Below are positions 15,338 through 23,828 of a stretch of 23,980 nucleotides of DNA, in pieces. A program made the translations under genes and the position numbers. Every line of letters starts with the position of its first letter. The stretch's first letter is position 1. A model generated the notes under the pieces. The model worked only from the letters and a program-made list of their open reading frames with translations, searched no databases and was not told where the DNA came from. Source of the stretch: CAZMSQ01 sp964569025 (GTDB lineage Bacteria > Bacteroidota > Bacteroidia > Chitinophagales > Saprospiraceae); assembly GCA_964569025.1 (NCBI GenBank), contig CAZMSQ010000034.1:1-23980 (forward strand), in the 5' to 3' direction.

Positions 15338-17734
15338 TTACCTCACTTTTTCAGTGGTCAGCAATTCAAAACTGTTTGGGGGCAGTTCTACGGTAAGCTG
15401 CGTCCCGAATTTTGAAAATTGGCCCTTGAAATTGGTTTGAAGAGTTGATTGTGCATAGCGATCAGGCAAATTGATGGTAACTGTTGCCGGCTGTTCGCTT
15501 TTATTAAATACTGCAATTGCCAACTCTCCGAACCACGTCCTTGCAAATGCGAGTTGGTCCTGATCTGCCAGCAAAACCTCCGTGTCTCCGTATGTCAGCG
15601 GCAGATGATTGCTGCGAAGGGCAGTGAGACGCCGGAAGGTTTCTAATGTCTCCTGTTCTTTTGGGCTCAATCCGGAAAAGCGCATCATCCGGCGATTATC
15701 CGGATCGCCGGCACCGGGCATTCCGATTTCATCTCCGTAGAAGATGACTGGAATTCCTGGAATGGAAAACAGGAATCCGGCAAGCATGTGAAGACGATCA
15801 TACCCGACAGGATCACCGACTCCAATCTCCCGGGAAAACCCTGCCTCAATGGCCGACTCGTCAAATGCCAGCGCACCACCAGCGAGGCTGATGAATCGCG
15901 ACTGGTCATGATTTCCGGTGATATAACCCATCGTGGAGTGATGCCCGAACCATCCGAAACTTTCTTCCATGGCATTCTTCACCAACTCAAAAGAAGGCTC
16001 CTGGCGGGCAAACACATCACGCACCTCAAAATACAGGCTGAAATCAAATTGGGCGTCCAATAACCCACTCCCTATGTAGCGGCTGATGAGCTCCCGGCTG
16101 CCATAAGTCTCTCCTATCTGATAAATGGGTCTATTCTCTCCGACTACAACTTGCTCCTTGAGCTTTCGGGTGAGGGTTCTCCAGAACGCTGTATTGATAT
16201 GCTTCGTCGCATCGTGTCTGAAGCCGTCGAGCCCATATTCTGTGATCCAGAACATCGTTGAGTCGGTCTGTGCCTCCACAACTTCCGGACGGGAAAAGTC
16301 AAGGCTTGGCAGAAAATGGTCGAACCAGGTGGTCAGGCGCTGCTCATCCCAGATACGGATATTCACGGTGCTGTCTTCAAGGATGAAATTTGTGGCCCAG
16401 TCGGGATGATTTTGATACAAGGGGTGTTCTTGGTGCACATGGTTACAGACATAATCAAGGTAGACATTCATGTCGTGCCCATGAGCAGTATTGACCAATT
16501 CGTGCAGTTCAGCATCCGTTCCAAAGCGATGATCGATCGTTGTTGAGCGTATTGGCCAATAGCCGTGGTATCCGGAGTAATATCTTTTTGGCTCTACCCA
16601 CTCCTGCCACGCACCTGCCGGGTTTTGCGTCATGGGCGAAAGCCAGAGGGCACTGACATGAAGGCTGTCGAGATATCCGTCAGCTATTTTTTGGGTAATC
16701 CCGGCAATGTCACCACCCTGGAAGTTGGTCTTTTCTGTCAACCTGTCATCATCAACGGGTTGATCATTGACCGGATTGCCATTGTTGAAGCGATCCATGA
16801 GGGGGAAATACATGATCTGGGCTTCCTTGTCGTACCTGGTAAGCTGGGTGGCCGAACTGACAACCCCTCTTCCCTCCAGGGGAATGAGTACGTCATTGGT
16901 CAGGCCATCAGGCCCATAGCCATAGACTCTCAGCATTGATCGTCCCATTTCACTGGCAGCAGCCGGAATCTCCACCTCATACATCCCATTCTCCATTTTC
17001 CTGACATCCAGAAGTCTATGCTGCCAGAATGGCAACACACGGGTCAATATGCCACGACTTCCAATTCTGACAGAAGGGCCATCGTGAGAAAGAGAATACA
17101 AAGCCGGAGCTGGCGGGTCATCCTGGCCCTTTCCAACCACCAAAAGGTTATTCATACCACCAATTCCATTGGATATCGTCAGTTCATTTGCTGGGTCCTT
17201 CATTTCACGGCCATCGACCATGTAGAGGTATTGATATCTGCCCGGAGGTAAGGAAAAGGTAAATTGCCATTCTCCACCCACCTTTTGAAAGGGTGCTGTG
17301 GTGGCATTCCAGGCATTCATATCTCCTTTCATGCTGACAGTTGTATATCCATTGTCAGGAAGACGAAAGCTGACTTTCTCTTGTCTCGGCCCGATGAGCA
17401 GGAGGTCAAAACCCTGACCCCCGGCTTCCACCCGAAGGGATGAGAGCAGTGGCGGACGTTGTGCATACGTCAGCAAGATGGCGCTCCGGTCATCGACAAA
17501 AGCTCCCTGAATTTCCGGAGGCGAAAAAAATGTATCCACATCTGATGCACTCAGAAAAAAATCTTCCAGAACTATAAGGGTTGAATCTGGTGAGAGGCGC
17601 ACTGGGGCGGCAAGCCCGGGAAGAATATGGTCTTCAAGCGAGGAAGATGCAGCTTCAGGGCCAGATCCGGGTTGGCAGCCTGACAATAGAAGCATCATTG
17701 GCAGCACTGCTGCAAGAAGAACACGGTGTTTCAT
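15338..17734 (-). CDS. GH13 alpha-amylase/pullulanase-like lipoprotein with CBM48-like domain
   Basis: This 798-residue protein has a lipoprotein signal ending LLLSGC with Cys20. Beta-rich N-terminal domains follow, one of which (about 120-200; MKGDMNAWN, GRYQYLYMVDG) looks like CBM48/glycogen-binding modules. The GH13 barrel starts near 305. Catalytic positions are nucleophile Asp508 in GLDGFRHDATKH, acid/base Glu542 in IYQIGETYG, and Asp610 in ITGNHDQSR, with the region DYVCNHVH at 427-434. A C-terminal beta domain closes the protein. The layout resembles SusA/neopullulanase-type or cyclomaltodextrinase-like enzymes of Bacteroidota. It is first in the operon, directly behind a well-formed promoter. 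Anchoring by lipid puts it at the outer or periplasmic face of the envelope. Confidence 0.93.
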   Translation of the reverse strand: MKHRVLLAAVLPMMLLLSGCQPGSGPEAASSSLEDHILPGLAAPVRLSPDSTLIVLEDFFLSASDVDTFFSPPEIQGAFVDDRSAILLTYAQRPPLLSSLRVEAGGQGFDLLLIGPRQEKVSFRLPDNGYTTVSMKGDMNAWNATTAPFQKVGGEWQFTFSLPPGRYQYLYMVDGREMKDPANELTISNGIGGMNNLLVVGKGQDDPPAPALYSLSHDGPSVRIGSRGILTRVLPFWQHRLLDVRKMENGMYEVEIPAAASEMGRSMLRVYGYGPDGLTNDVLIPLEGRGVVSSATQLTRYDKEAQIMYFPLMDRFNNGNPVNDQPVDDDRLTEKTNFQGGDIAGITQKIADGYLDSLHVSALWLSPMTQNPAGAWQEWVEPKRYYSGYHGYWPIRSTTIDHRFGTDAELHELVNTAHGHDMNVYLDYVCNHVHQEHPLYQNHPDWATNFILEDSTVNIRIWDEQRLTTWFDHFLPSLDFSRPEVVEAQTDSTMFWITEYGLDGFRHDATKHINTAFWRTLTRKLKEQVVVGENRPIYQIGETYGSRELISRYIGSGLLDAQFDFSLYFEVRDVFARQEPSFELVKNAMEESFGWFGHHSTMGYITGNHDQSRFISLAGGALAFDESAIEAGFSREIGVGDPVGYDRLHMLAGFLFSIPGIPVIFYGDEIGMPGAGDPDNRRMMRFSGLSPKEQETLETFRRLTALRSNHLPLTYGDTEVLLADQDQLAFARTWFGELAIAVFNKSEQPATVTINLPDRYAQSTLQTNFKGQFSKFGTQLTVELPPNSFELLTTEKVR

Positions 17735-17753
17735 AGCCGCTGTTTTATGCAGT

Positions 17754-17784
17754 TAAAGATACGAACAATTTGGTCTGGGCCAAA
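17754..17784 (-). promoter_or_regulatory. promoter of the amylase-transporter operon
   Basis: On the minus strand, TTTG (17784-17781) is followed after exactly 19 bases by TATCTTTA (17761-17754), seven of eight matches to the Bacteroidota -7 box. Initiation near 17747 leaves about 13 bases before the ATG at 17734. It is the only well-formed promoter on this strand in block 12237-17734, which supports one transcript for the three genes. Confidence 0.6.
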
Positions 17785-17849
17785 GGAAACAAAAGAATAT
17801 ACGCCAACCATTTGAGCACTGGCGGCGTTGTGTTTCAAACTGGAAATCT

Positions 17850-18731
17850 ATGGCACATAAAACAATCAAACACGTCGTCAGGTCTCAGAAGGTCGACATG
17901 GGCGGCATTCCGATTTTACAGCCGATACCCGGGAGGGAGATCAGGCAGATTGATCCATTTTTGTTGATCCACCACTGGAGGCAGGATTTTGCGGGCAATG
18001 TCCATCCATCCAAAGTTGGGGTTGGCCCACATCCGCACCGTGGCTTTTCACCTGTTACGTTCATTTATTCCGGTGATATTCACCATCGGGATTCTGAGGG
18101 GAATGATGCAATCGTGGGGTCTCGCGGCACGCAGTGGATGTTTGCAGGCTCTGGTCTGACGCACAGCGAAAGGCCGTCGGCAGAGATGGCAAGAGATGGC
18201 GGCACCCTCGAGCTTATCCAGTTTTGGGTGAATGCTCCGGCTGCTACCAAGATGAACGCTCCGGAGTACTACCCGTTGCAAGGCGATGACACGCCACAGG
18301 CTGTCTCCCCTGACGGCAAGATTACATTCCTGGTGGCTTCAGGAGAATTGCTCGGAGTCAGTGGCCCGATTCCGGTATTGAGCCCACTGATTGCCGCACA
18401 AGTCTATTTTGAAGAAGGCGGTGAGGCAACGCTGACCATGCCTGCCGACCAGCATACGCTCCTCTATGTACTGGATGGTCAGACAGAAGTAAACGGTACC
18501 GCGGTAAACGAAACCGAGCTTGCATGGATGCCTGTCGGTACTGGTGACACCATCCACTTGCGAAGCCTGACCGCTGGAAAGGCCATGCTCCTTTCCGGAG
18601 CTCCCCTCAACGAACCGGTTGCCAGTTACGGACCGTTTGTCATGAATACCTCGCGCGAGATTATGCAGGCCCTTGAAGATGCGCAAATGGGGAGAATGGG
18701 TGAGCTGCTCGAAACCTTCGACCATGCCTAA
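17850..18731 (+). CDS. pirin-family protein (bicupin)
   Basis: This 293-residue protein has the pirin N-terminal cupin with HPHRGFSPVTF and the metal ligands His61, His63, His105 and Glu107 (GSGLTHSERP). A C-terminal cupin half follows from about 175. Pirins bind iron; known members act as quercetin dioxygenases or as regulators of transcription or enzymes, and most bacterial ones have no known role. All four ligand positions are kept, so the protein should bind metal. It overlaps the next small gene by 8 bases, a sign of translational coupling. I see no clear promoter in the 115 bases shared with the divergent amylase operon. Confidence 0.92.
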   Translation: MAHKTIKHVVRSQKVDMGGIPILQPIPGREIRQIDPFLLIHHWRQDFAGNVHPSKVGVGPHPHRGFSPVTFIYSGDIHHRDSEGNDAIVGSRGTQWMFAGSGLTHSERPSAEMARDGGTLELIQFWVNAPAATKMNAPEYYPLQGDDTPQAVSPDGKITFLVASGELLGVSGPIPVLSPLIAAQVYFEEGGEATLTMPADQHTLLYVLDGQTEVNGTAVNETELAWMPVGTGDTIHLRSLTAGKAMLLSGAPLNEPVASYGPFVMNTSREIMQALEDAQMGRMGELLETFDHA

Positions 18732-18876
18732 GCAGCGACGCAAATCCGATTTGCCACAAAAGATCTGCCAGACTTGCGGCAAACCATTTTCCTGGCGGAA
18801 GAAATGGGAGAAATGCTGGGAGGAGGTGAAGTATTGTGGGGAGCGCTGTAGGCGGAATAAAGGAAGTGGTCGCTGA
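18724..18876 (+). CDS. DUF2256 small zinc-ribbon-like protein
   Basis: This 50-residue basic protein shows the DUF2256 pattern: KICQTCGKPF at about 13-22, then WRKKWEKCWEEVKYCGERCRR at about 24-44. Its two CxxC/CxxxC-like pairs (Cys15, Cys18, Cys38, Cys42) could hold one zinc ion. The function of the family is unknown. The ATG at 18724 lies inside the end of pirin (overlap 18724-18731), so translation is probably coupled. An upstream in-frame Met at 18673 would add residues unlike the family and lie deeper inside pirin, so I reject it. Confidence 0.85.
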   Translation: MPKQRRKSDLPQKICQTCGKPFSWRKKWEKCWEEVKYCGERCRRNKGSGR

Positions 18877-18911
18877 TTCCGGCACTTTCTACCCGTGGTT
18901 GGTGTTTTTCT

Positions 18912-18919
18912 TACATTTG
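18912..18919 (+). promoter_or_regulatory. candidate -7 box upstream of prfC
   Basis: TACATTTG is a full match to TAnnTTTG and identical to the box at 1887-1894. Initiation near 18926 would leave about 28 bases before the prfC ATG. The -33 element is only a weak TTTC (18886-18889) at 22-base spacing. Confidence 0.45.
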
Positions 18920-18953
18920 TGGCCTTTCAGAGCCAATTTGTCAGAACAGGAGA

Positions 18954-20534
18954 ATGAACTTCAGGGAAGAACTCAACAAACGCAAGACCTTCGCAGTAGT
19001 TGCCCACCCGGATGCGGGGAAGACCACGCTGACCGAAAAACTGCTCCTTTTCGGGGGCGCCATTCAGGTGGCGGGGGCCGTCAAGTCAAATAAGATCAAG
19101 AAACACGCGACCTCGGATTTCATGGAAATCGAGCGCCAGCGGGGTATCTCGGTGGCCACCTCGGTTATGGCTTTTGAATACCGGGATCTGAAAATCAACA
19201 TCCTCGACACTCCTGGTCACCAGGACTTTGCAGAAGACACATACCGGACACTGACCGCAGTAGACAGTGCCATCGTGGTCATTGATGTCGCGAAAGGGGT
19301 TGAGTCACAAACAGAGAAATTGGTGGAGGTCTGCCGCATGCGGCAGACGCCAATGATTGTGTTTGTCAACAAACTTGACAGAGAGGGAAAAGACGGGTTT
19401 GACCTTTTGGATGAGATCGAGGAAAAACTGAAGCTCAATGTGCTGCCAATGAGCTGGCCGGTGGGCATGGGGCAGCGGTTTCAGGGGGTGTATGATCTGT
19501 GGCAGAAAAAACTGGTGCTCTTTAAGCCGCACTCAAAGCAGGAAAACAGCGAGGAGATTATAGAAATAACTGACCTCGACAGTGATGAGCTGGATACCCA
19601 TGTGGGAAAGCGCGCAGCTGACGAATTGCGGGAGGAGGTGGAAATTATCCGATCGGTATACCCTCAATATTTGCAAGAGGACTACGAGCGAGGTGATCGC
19701 TCTCCTGTATTTTTCGGGTCTGCAGTCAATAACTTTGGTGTGAGGGAGATGCTTGACTGCTTTGTAGACATTGCCCCTTCTCCCCTGCCGCGACTCGCCG
19801 AAGAGCGGACGGTCAATCCGCTGGAAGAGAAATTCTCGGGTTTTGTATTCAAAATCCACGCAAACATGGACCCCAAGCACCGTGACCGCATCGCCTTTAT
19901 GCGCGTCTGTTCGGGGGTCTTTCAGCGCAATACTAATTACTTGCACGTCAGGCAAGAGCGAAACATGAAGTTTCCCAACCCAACCGCATTCATGGCAGCG
20001 CGCAAATCTGTCATTGACGAGGCCTTTCCCGGTGACATCGTGGGGCTGTATGACTCCGGGAATTTCAAAATCGGAGATACCATCACGGAGGGCGAGGTCT
20101 TGCACTTCAAGGGCATTCCGAGCTTTTCGCCGGAGCAGTTCCGGGCGGTGCAGAATGCAGACCCGATGAAGACCAAGCAGCTCAACAAGGGGCTCGAACA
20201 ACTCATGGACGAGGGTGTGGCCCAGCTATTTACCCGACAGACAGACAATCTGAAAATCATTGGCACGGTGGGTGCGCTTCAATTTGAGGTCATTCAGTAT
20301 AGATTACAGCACGAATACGGCGCTTCCGTCCGCTACGAGCCAATCAACCTCTACAAGGCCTGCTGGGTACATGCCTCTGATGGCCGAAAGCTTGATGAAT
20401 TCAAAAAAAGGCGCAGCCGGGATCTGGCACTTGACACCCACGGTAATTTGGTCTTTCTCGCAGAATCTGCCTGGATGCTGCAAATGGTTCAGGAAAACCA
20501 CCCCGATATCCGCTTTGAATTCAAGAGTGAATAA
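18954..20534 (+). CDS. prfC: peptide chain release factor 3
   Basis: This 526-residue translational GTPase is close in length to E. coli RF3 (529). The GTPase motifs are in order: P-loop AHPDAGKTT (17-25), switch I region with RQRGISVATS (61-70), DTPGH (85-89) and NKLD (139-142). Domain II and the RF3-specific C-terminal domain follow (EQFRAVQN, GALQFEVIQYRL). RF3 removes RF1 or RF2 from the ribosome after peptide release. The CKSNKIKKHATSDFMEIE-type insert (near 44-60 here) distinguishes it from EF-G. An AGGAG directly abuts the ATG and is too close to act as a normal ribosome binding site. It stands 77 bases after the DUF2256 gene with a candidate promoter between. Confidence 0.96.
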   Translation: MNFREELNKRKTFAVVAHPDAGKTTLTEKLLLFGGAIQVAGAVKSNKIKKHATSDFMEIERQRGISVATSVMAFEYRDLKINILDTPGHQDFAEDTYRTLTAVDSAIVVIDVAKGVESQTEKLVEVCRMRQTPMIVFVNKLDREGKDGFDLLDEIEEKLKLNVLPMSWPVGMGQRFQGVYDLWQKKLVLFKPHSKQENSEEIIEITDLDSDELDTHVGKRAADELREEVEIIRSVYPQYLQEDYERGDRSPVFFGSAVNNFGVREMLDCFVDIAPSPLPRLAEERTVNPLEEKFSGFVFKIHANMDPKHRDRIAFMRVCSGVFQRNTNYLHVRQERNMKFPNPTAFMAARKSVIDEAFPGDIVGLYDSGNFKIGDTITEGEVLHFKGIPSFSPEQFRAVQNADPMKTKQLNKGLEQLMDEGVAQLFTRQTDNLKIIGTVGALQFEVIQYRLQHEYGASVRYEPINLYKACWVHASDGRKLDEFKKRRSRDLALDTHGNLVFLAESAWMLQMVQENHPDIRFEFKSE

Positions 20535-20597
20535 GCCATTCAGGCGAAATTATTGTACTTTTCCATTCACACTCTTTACCTGACAGTCACGAATAGA

Positions 20598-23009
20598 ATG
20601 CGTACACTGACCCGACCCTTCAATCCATCCGTATTATTCTCCCTCCTTCTGATTTTGGCTATGCAGTCTCCGGTGTGGGCACAGCATTCAGAAGATGGGC
20701 AGCACCTCAGAGTTCGAATTCATCTGGAGAACGGCACGATGCGGGAGGTGGCTGCAGCCGGGATAGATGTGACACACGGGCTTTTCCAGCCTGACAAGCA
20801 CTTTATTGCAGACCTCAGTGCAGATGAGGTAACCAGGCTCCATGCTACAGGGCTGAGTCTGGATACTCTGATAGTCGATTTGAACACCTATTACCGGCAG
20901 CTGGGCAGCGGCGCACCTGGAGTGACCGGACGAAGCGCTGACCCTTGCGACCCATCGATGGGGCCTCCGCCTGTTCCACAACATTTCTCAACCGGGAGTA
21001 TGGGTGGTTTTTTCACCTATCAGGAAATGCTGGACATCCTCGACAGCATGCGGGTCTTGTATCCGGATCTGATTTCCATGCGGAAAGTCATCGATGACAC
21101 CCTCCTGACGCACGAAGGCCGCCCCGTTTATTGGGTGCGTATTTCTGACAATCCGGACGAAGATGAAGTCGAGCCGGAGGTTGCTTACACAGCCCTCCAC
21201 CATGCCCGTGAACCGGGCAGTCTGAGTCAGATGATTTTCTTTATGTGGCATCTGCTGGAGGGGTATGATACCGACCCACGAATCAAGTACCTGCTGGAAG
21301 AAACGGAACTTTATTTTGTCCCCTGCCTCAACCCAGATGGCTATATCTTCAACGAATCCATAGCTCCTCAGGGTGGCGGCATGTGGCGCAAAAACAGACG
21401 GGCTGATGCCATTGCGCCTGAGGGAGTTGATTTGAACAGAAATTACGGCTATGAGTGGGGATTTGACAATTTCGGGTCTTCTCCCGACCCTGAAGATCAG
21501 GACTATCGTGGACCTGAGCCATTCTCTGAGCCCGAAACGCAAATGATGCGTAATTTCTGTCAGAAGCGGCATTTCCGGTACATGCTCAACTACCACTCTT
21601 ACGGACAGCTCCTCATTTTCCCCTTCGGATACAATGACCAATCTGCCGAACCGGGTTTCGATATACTGTCTGAAGTGCTTTCCTCTGACAATGAATTCCT
21701 TGCCGGGACGGCCATTGAAACAGTGGGGTATCCGGTCAATGGGGTCAGCGATGACTGGATGTATGGAGACACCATCACCAAAGACCGCATCGTGGCCATT
21801 ACCCCGGAAATCAGCACATTTTTCTGGACTGACCCGTCCGACATTGTTCCCGATTGTCAAACCGTACTTTCTCTGAACCTTGAACTGGCCAGCCTGCCCC
21901 ACTCCTTTTATCAGGCAGAGGCCCAAGTTCCAGGGGTGATAACCAATACCCAGGGCTATTTTCCATTCACGGTTTCACGGATTGGTCTGGAGGCTGGCGA
22001 AGCCATTGTTTCCCTGAGCGGCAGACCCGATCATTTTCAGAGTTTTGGCCAGCCAAAGGCAATCTCCTTGGGACAATATGAGCAGATTGCAGACTCCCTT
22101 TTCTTTCAGGTTGCAGACGGAATCCCTTCAGGTACCGAACTGGAATTCTACCTTACCACCCAAGATGGCACCGGAAGCCGGACAGATACAGTCCGGACGC
22201 TCCTTGTGCTGCCATTCTCTCGCACCCTCCTATTTTTTGAAGACGGGAATACATTTGATGAATGGGAAGTGGTGAGCGGCAGTTGGGATACCACGGGGTC
22301 TGATTTTCTGTCGCCTCCTACTGCATGTACTGATTCACCAGATGGTCTGTATCTGAACAACTCAAATGCCGTGCTCAGATCTCCGGTTTTGCAACTCCCT
22401 TCCGGCAAAATCATGCTCCGCTTTTGGGCCCGCTGGGATATCGAGTCGGGCTATGACCATCTGGCCCTCAGCGTGCAGCCTGAAGGAGACAGTGCGCGTT
22501 ACCCTCTGTGCGGTTTGTATACCAATGCCGGCACCCAATACCAGCTGGAGAGCCAGCCGGTCTATGATGGGACTCAAGAGGAATGGGTGCATGAGCTCGT
22601 GGATCTGAGTGATTTCAGTGGCCAAAATATCAGGCTAGTGTGGTCCATGGTATCTGACCCTTTCGTCCGCGGTGATGGTTTCACGTTTGACGATTTGGAG
22701 GTTTACGCCATCAATGAAACAGTGACCCAAACCTTGGCTCCACAATCTCATGAAAATCTGTCGATCAGAATTAGCCCCAACCCGGCACGCTCTTCAGCAT
22801 TTGTAGAGTGGGAGCAGTCAGCGGCTGGTATTGTGCAGGCAGTAGAATTGCTTACAACCGCAGGACTTCTGGTAAGGAGGTACAAGAATGAAGGGGGTAC
22901 AGCAATGACGCTGTCCAATCTGGGCAACCTCCCGGCCGGTCAATATGTGGTGAGATTGGTCGGTAAGAATGGAGAGGTGCTTGGTGTTGAAGTGATGTTT
23001 ATACAGTAA
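20598..23009 (+). CDS. secreted M14 zinc carboxypeptidase with T9SS sorting domain
   Basis: This 803-residue protein from the start at 20598 has a signal peptide ending SPVWA (about 28). An N-terminal pro-like region follows, then an M14 peptidase domain at about 135-435. Zinc ligands are His202 and Glu205 (HHARE) and His333 (NYHSYG), with NPDGY, GVDLNRNYGYEW and catalytic Glu404 in ITPEIS. A beta-sandwich module (about 545-715, MAM/immune-inhibitor-A-like) and a C-terminal type IX secretion sorting domain (about 725-803; ISPNPARSSAFVEW, then LPAGQYVVRLV) close it. It would be exported by Sec, passed through T9SS and attached to or shed from the surface, releasing C-terminal amino acids from peptides. 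An in-frame ATG at 20553 would put 15 polar residues before the signal peptide, so I reject it. Confidence 0.92.
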   Translation: MRTLTRPFNPSVLFSLLLILAMQSPVWAQHSEDGQHLRVRIHLENGTMREVAAAGIDVTHGLFQPDKHFIADLSADEVTRLHATGLSLDTLIVDLNTYYRQLGSGAPGVTGRSADPCDPSMGPPPVPQHFSTGSMGGFFTYQEMLDILDSMRVLYPDLISMRKVIDDTLLTHEGRPVYWVRISDNPDEDEVEPEVAYTALHHAREPGSLSQMIFFMWHLLEGYDTDPRIKYLLEETELYFVPCLNPDGYIFNESIAPQGGGMWRKNRRADAIAPEGVDLNRNYGYEWGFDNFGSSPDPEDQDYRGPEPFSEPETQMMRNFCQKRHFRYMLNYHSYGQLLIFPFGYNDQSAEPGFDILSEVLSSDNEFLAGTAIETVGYPVNGVSDDWMYGDTITKDRIVAITPEISTFFWTDPSDIVPDCQTVLSLNLELASLPHSFYQAEAQVPGVITNTQGYFPFTVSRIGLEAGEAIVSLSGRPDHFQSFGQPKAISLGQYEQIADSLFFQVADGIPSGTELEFYLTTQDGTGSRTDTVRTLLVLPFSRTLLFFEDGNTFDEWEVVSGSWDTTGSDFLSPPTACTDSPDGLYLNNSNAVLRSPVLQLPSGKIMLRFWARWDIESGYDHLALSVQPEGDSARYPLCGLYTNAGTQYQLESQPVYDGTQEEWVHELVDLSDFSGQNIRLVWSMVSDPFVRGDGFTFDDLEVYAINETVTQTLAPQSHENLSIRISPNPARSSAFVEWEQSAAGIVQAVELLTTAGLLVRRYKNEGGTAMTLSNLGNLPAGQYVVRLVGKNGEVLGVEVMFIQ

Positions 23010-23088
23010 GTATGGATCATCGGGTTCTGATGTGGCTCCTGACTCTTATAGATTCGTAATTAGGATCAGTTGAGAGGTTTTCAAAGTG

Positions 23089-23352
23089 CTATCCCAAAGA
23101 AATGAATTGAAACATTTCATTTGATATTCCATTCTTTTTAATTACTTCAGCTCTTTCGGGAGTAGCCAGTAGTTCTTTCATTTTACTCATGTCAACATCA
23201 AACAATAGAACGACAAAATTTTTGTCGTCGGTTTTACTAATTGTTGTTTTGGATTCATCGCAACATTGTGCCCTCGTTTCTGAGAGTTCTATAAAGTCTT
23301 TATACACCTCATCATAACTTGAAGTACATTTACCTTTGATCAATAAATTCAT
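23089..23352 (-). CDS. hypothetical 87-residue protein, possible dimeric alpha/beta-barrel fold
   Basis: I do not recognise a named family. The order of a first strand (NLLIKGKC), a helix (YDEVYKDFIELSETRA), polar strands (KTTISKTDDKNFVVLLFDVD) and a second helix (MKELLATPERAEVIKKNG) before a last strand (FQFISLG) resembles the ferredoxin-like units of the antibiotic-biosynthesis-monooxygenase/EthD superfamily. It has a CC pair (residues 30-31) and no signal peptide. It lies 27 bases downstream of the EthD-like gene on the same strand and is probably co-transcribed. Base composition is clearly more AT-rich than that of the genes before 23010. Confidence 0.6.
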   Translation of the reverse strand: MNLLIKGKCTSSYDEVYKDFIELSETRAQCCDESKTTISKTDDKNFVVLLFDVDMSKMKELLATPERAEVIKKNGISNEMFQFISLG

Positions 23353-23379
23353 TATTATTCAATTATAGTATAGAATTCA

Positions 23380-23688
23380 TCAAATTGATTGCCCCATTAA
23401 AATTGTCGGCGCACCGCCTGTAGAAATTCGGTTTGCATCCGCTGCAACTTCCTGCATCCCAGAGGAAGACATGGCTTTTTCCAACGCTTCTGCTGATTCA
23501 AAAGGCATCATAAACATGAGATAGAAGGGTGGTTTTCCTCCTGGGCCCGGTAAAAATCTAATTACAGTGTATGGTTTTGCGTTACTTGGTATTCCGGTTT
23601 TCTCATGGAGCAATTTCAGGTGGTCATTATAATCTGAATCAAATTTTTCCTCATTTACCGGCTGAGGATAAAGTACTGTCACATTCAT
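23380..23688 (-). CDS. EthD-domain-like small protein
   Basis: This 102-residue cytoplasmic protein has the EthD pattern: strand MNVTVLYPQP, a FDSDYNDHLKLLHEKTG helix with the conserved Tyr and His (YNDHLKLL), a middle strand with PPFYLMFMMPFES, and helix EALEKAMSSSGMQEVAADANR before the end. EthD proteins form dimeric alpha/beta barrels; the name-giving member is needed for ether-degrading cytochrome P450 in Rhodococcus, and most others have no known function. It is followed after 27 bases by the 87-residue gene and preceded after 140 bases by another small barrel-like gene on the same strand. A 10-base palindrome lies in that 140-base gap. Confidence 0.8.
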   Translation of the reverse strand: MNVTVLYPQPVNEEKFDSDYNDHLKLLHEKTGIPSNAKPYTVIRFLPGPGGKPPFYLMFMMPFESAEALEKAMSSSGMQEVAADANRISTGGAPTILMGQSI

Positions 23689-23763
23689 ATTTGCTAAATT
23701 TTATTTGATACTACTGCTTTTGGATTGTGGCTATACCTTTTTTTATTACAAATATGGTCCACT

Positions 23764-23773
23764 GCCAATTGGC
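23764..23773. repeat. 10-base palindrome upstream of the EthD-like gene
   Basis: GCCAATTGGC is a perfect palindrome 76 bases before the EthD-like start codon on the minus strand, in a 140-base gap between small genes. It could be an operator for a dimeric regulator. Palindromes of this length also occur by chance. Confidence 0.25.
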
Positions 23774-23828
23774 GATAACTCGTATTATGAGGGGAATGCG
23801 TAAGTCCAAATTCCAAAATTCGATTTCA

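Noticed and set aside
2445..17734. One polysaccharide utilisation locus joining SusCD with the GH13 operon
   Set aside because: The two are separated by more than 5 kb with divergent alkB and receptor genes and have separate promoters and a terminator, so joint function is unsupported.
18948..18953. AGGAGA as ribosome binding site of prfC
   Set aside because: It touches the ATG with no spacer, and Bacteroidota depend little on Shine-Dalgarno pairing.
19533..20201. 222-codon open frame on the minus strand
   Set aside because: It is antisense to prfC, which is complete and conserved; no recognisable product.
20553..20597. Upstream start of the M14 peptidase at 20553
   Set aside because: It would place 15 residues before a well-formed signal peptide; the Met at 20598 fits export.
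20988..21926. 312-codon open frame on the minus strand
   Set aside because: It lies antisense to the M14 peptidase domain, whose catalytic motifs are intact; it is a shadow frame.
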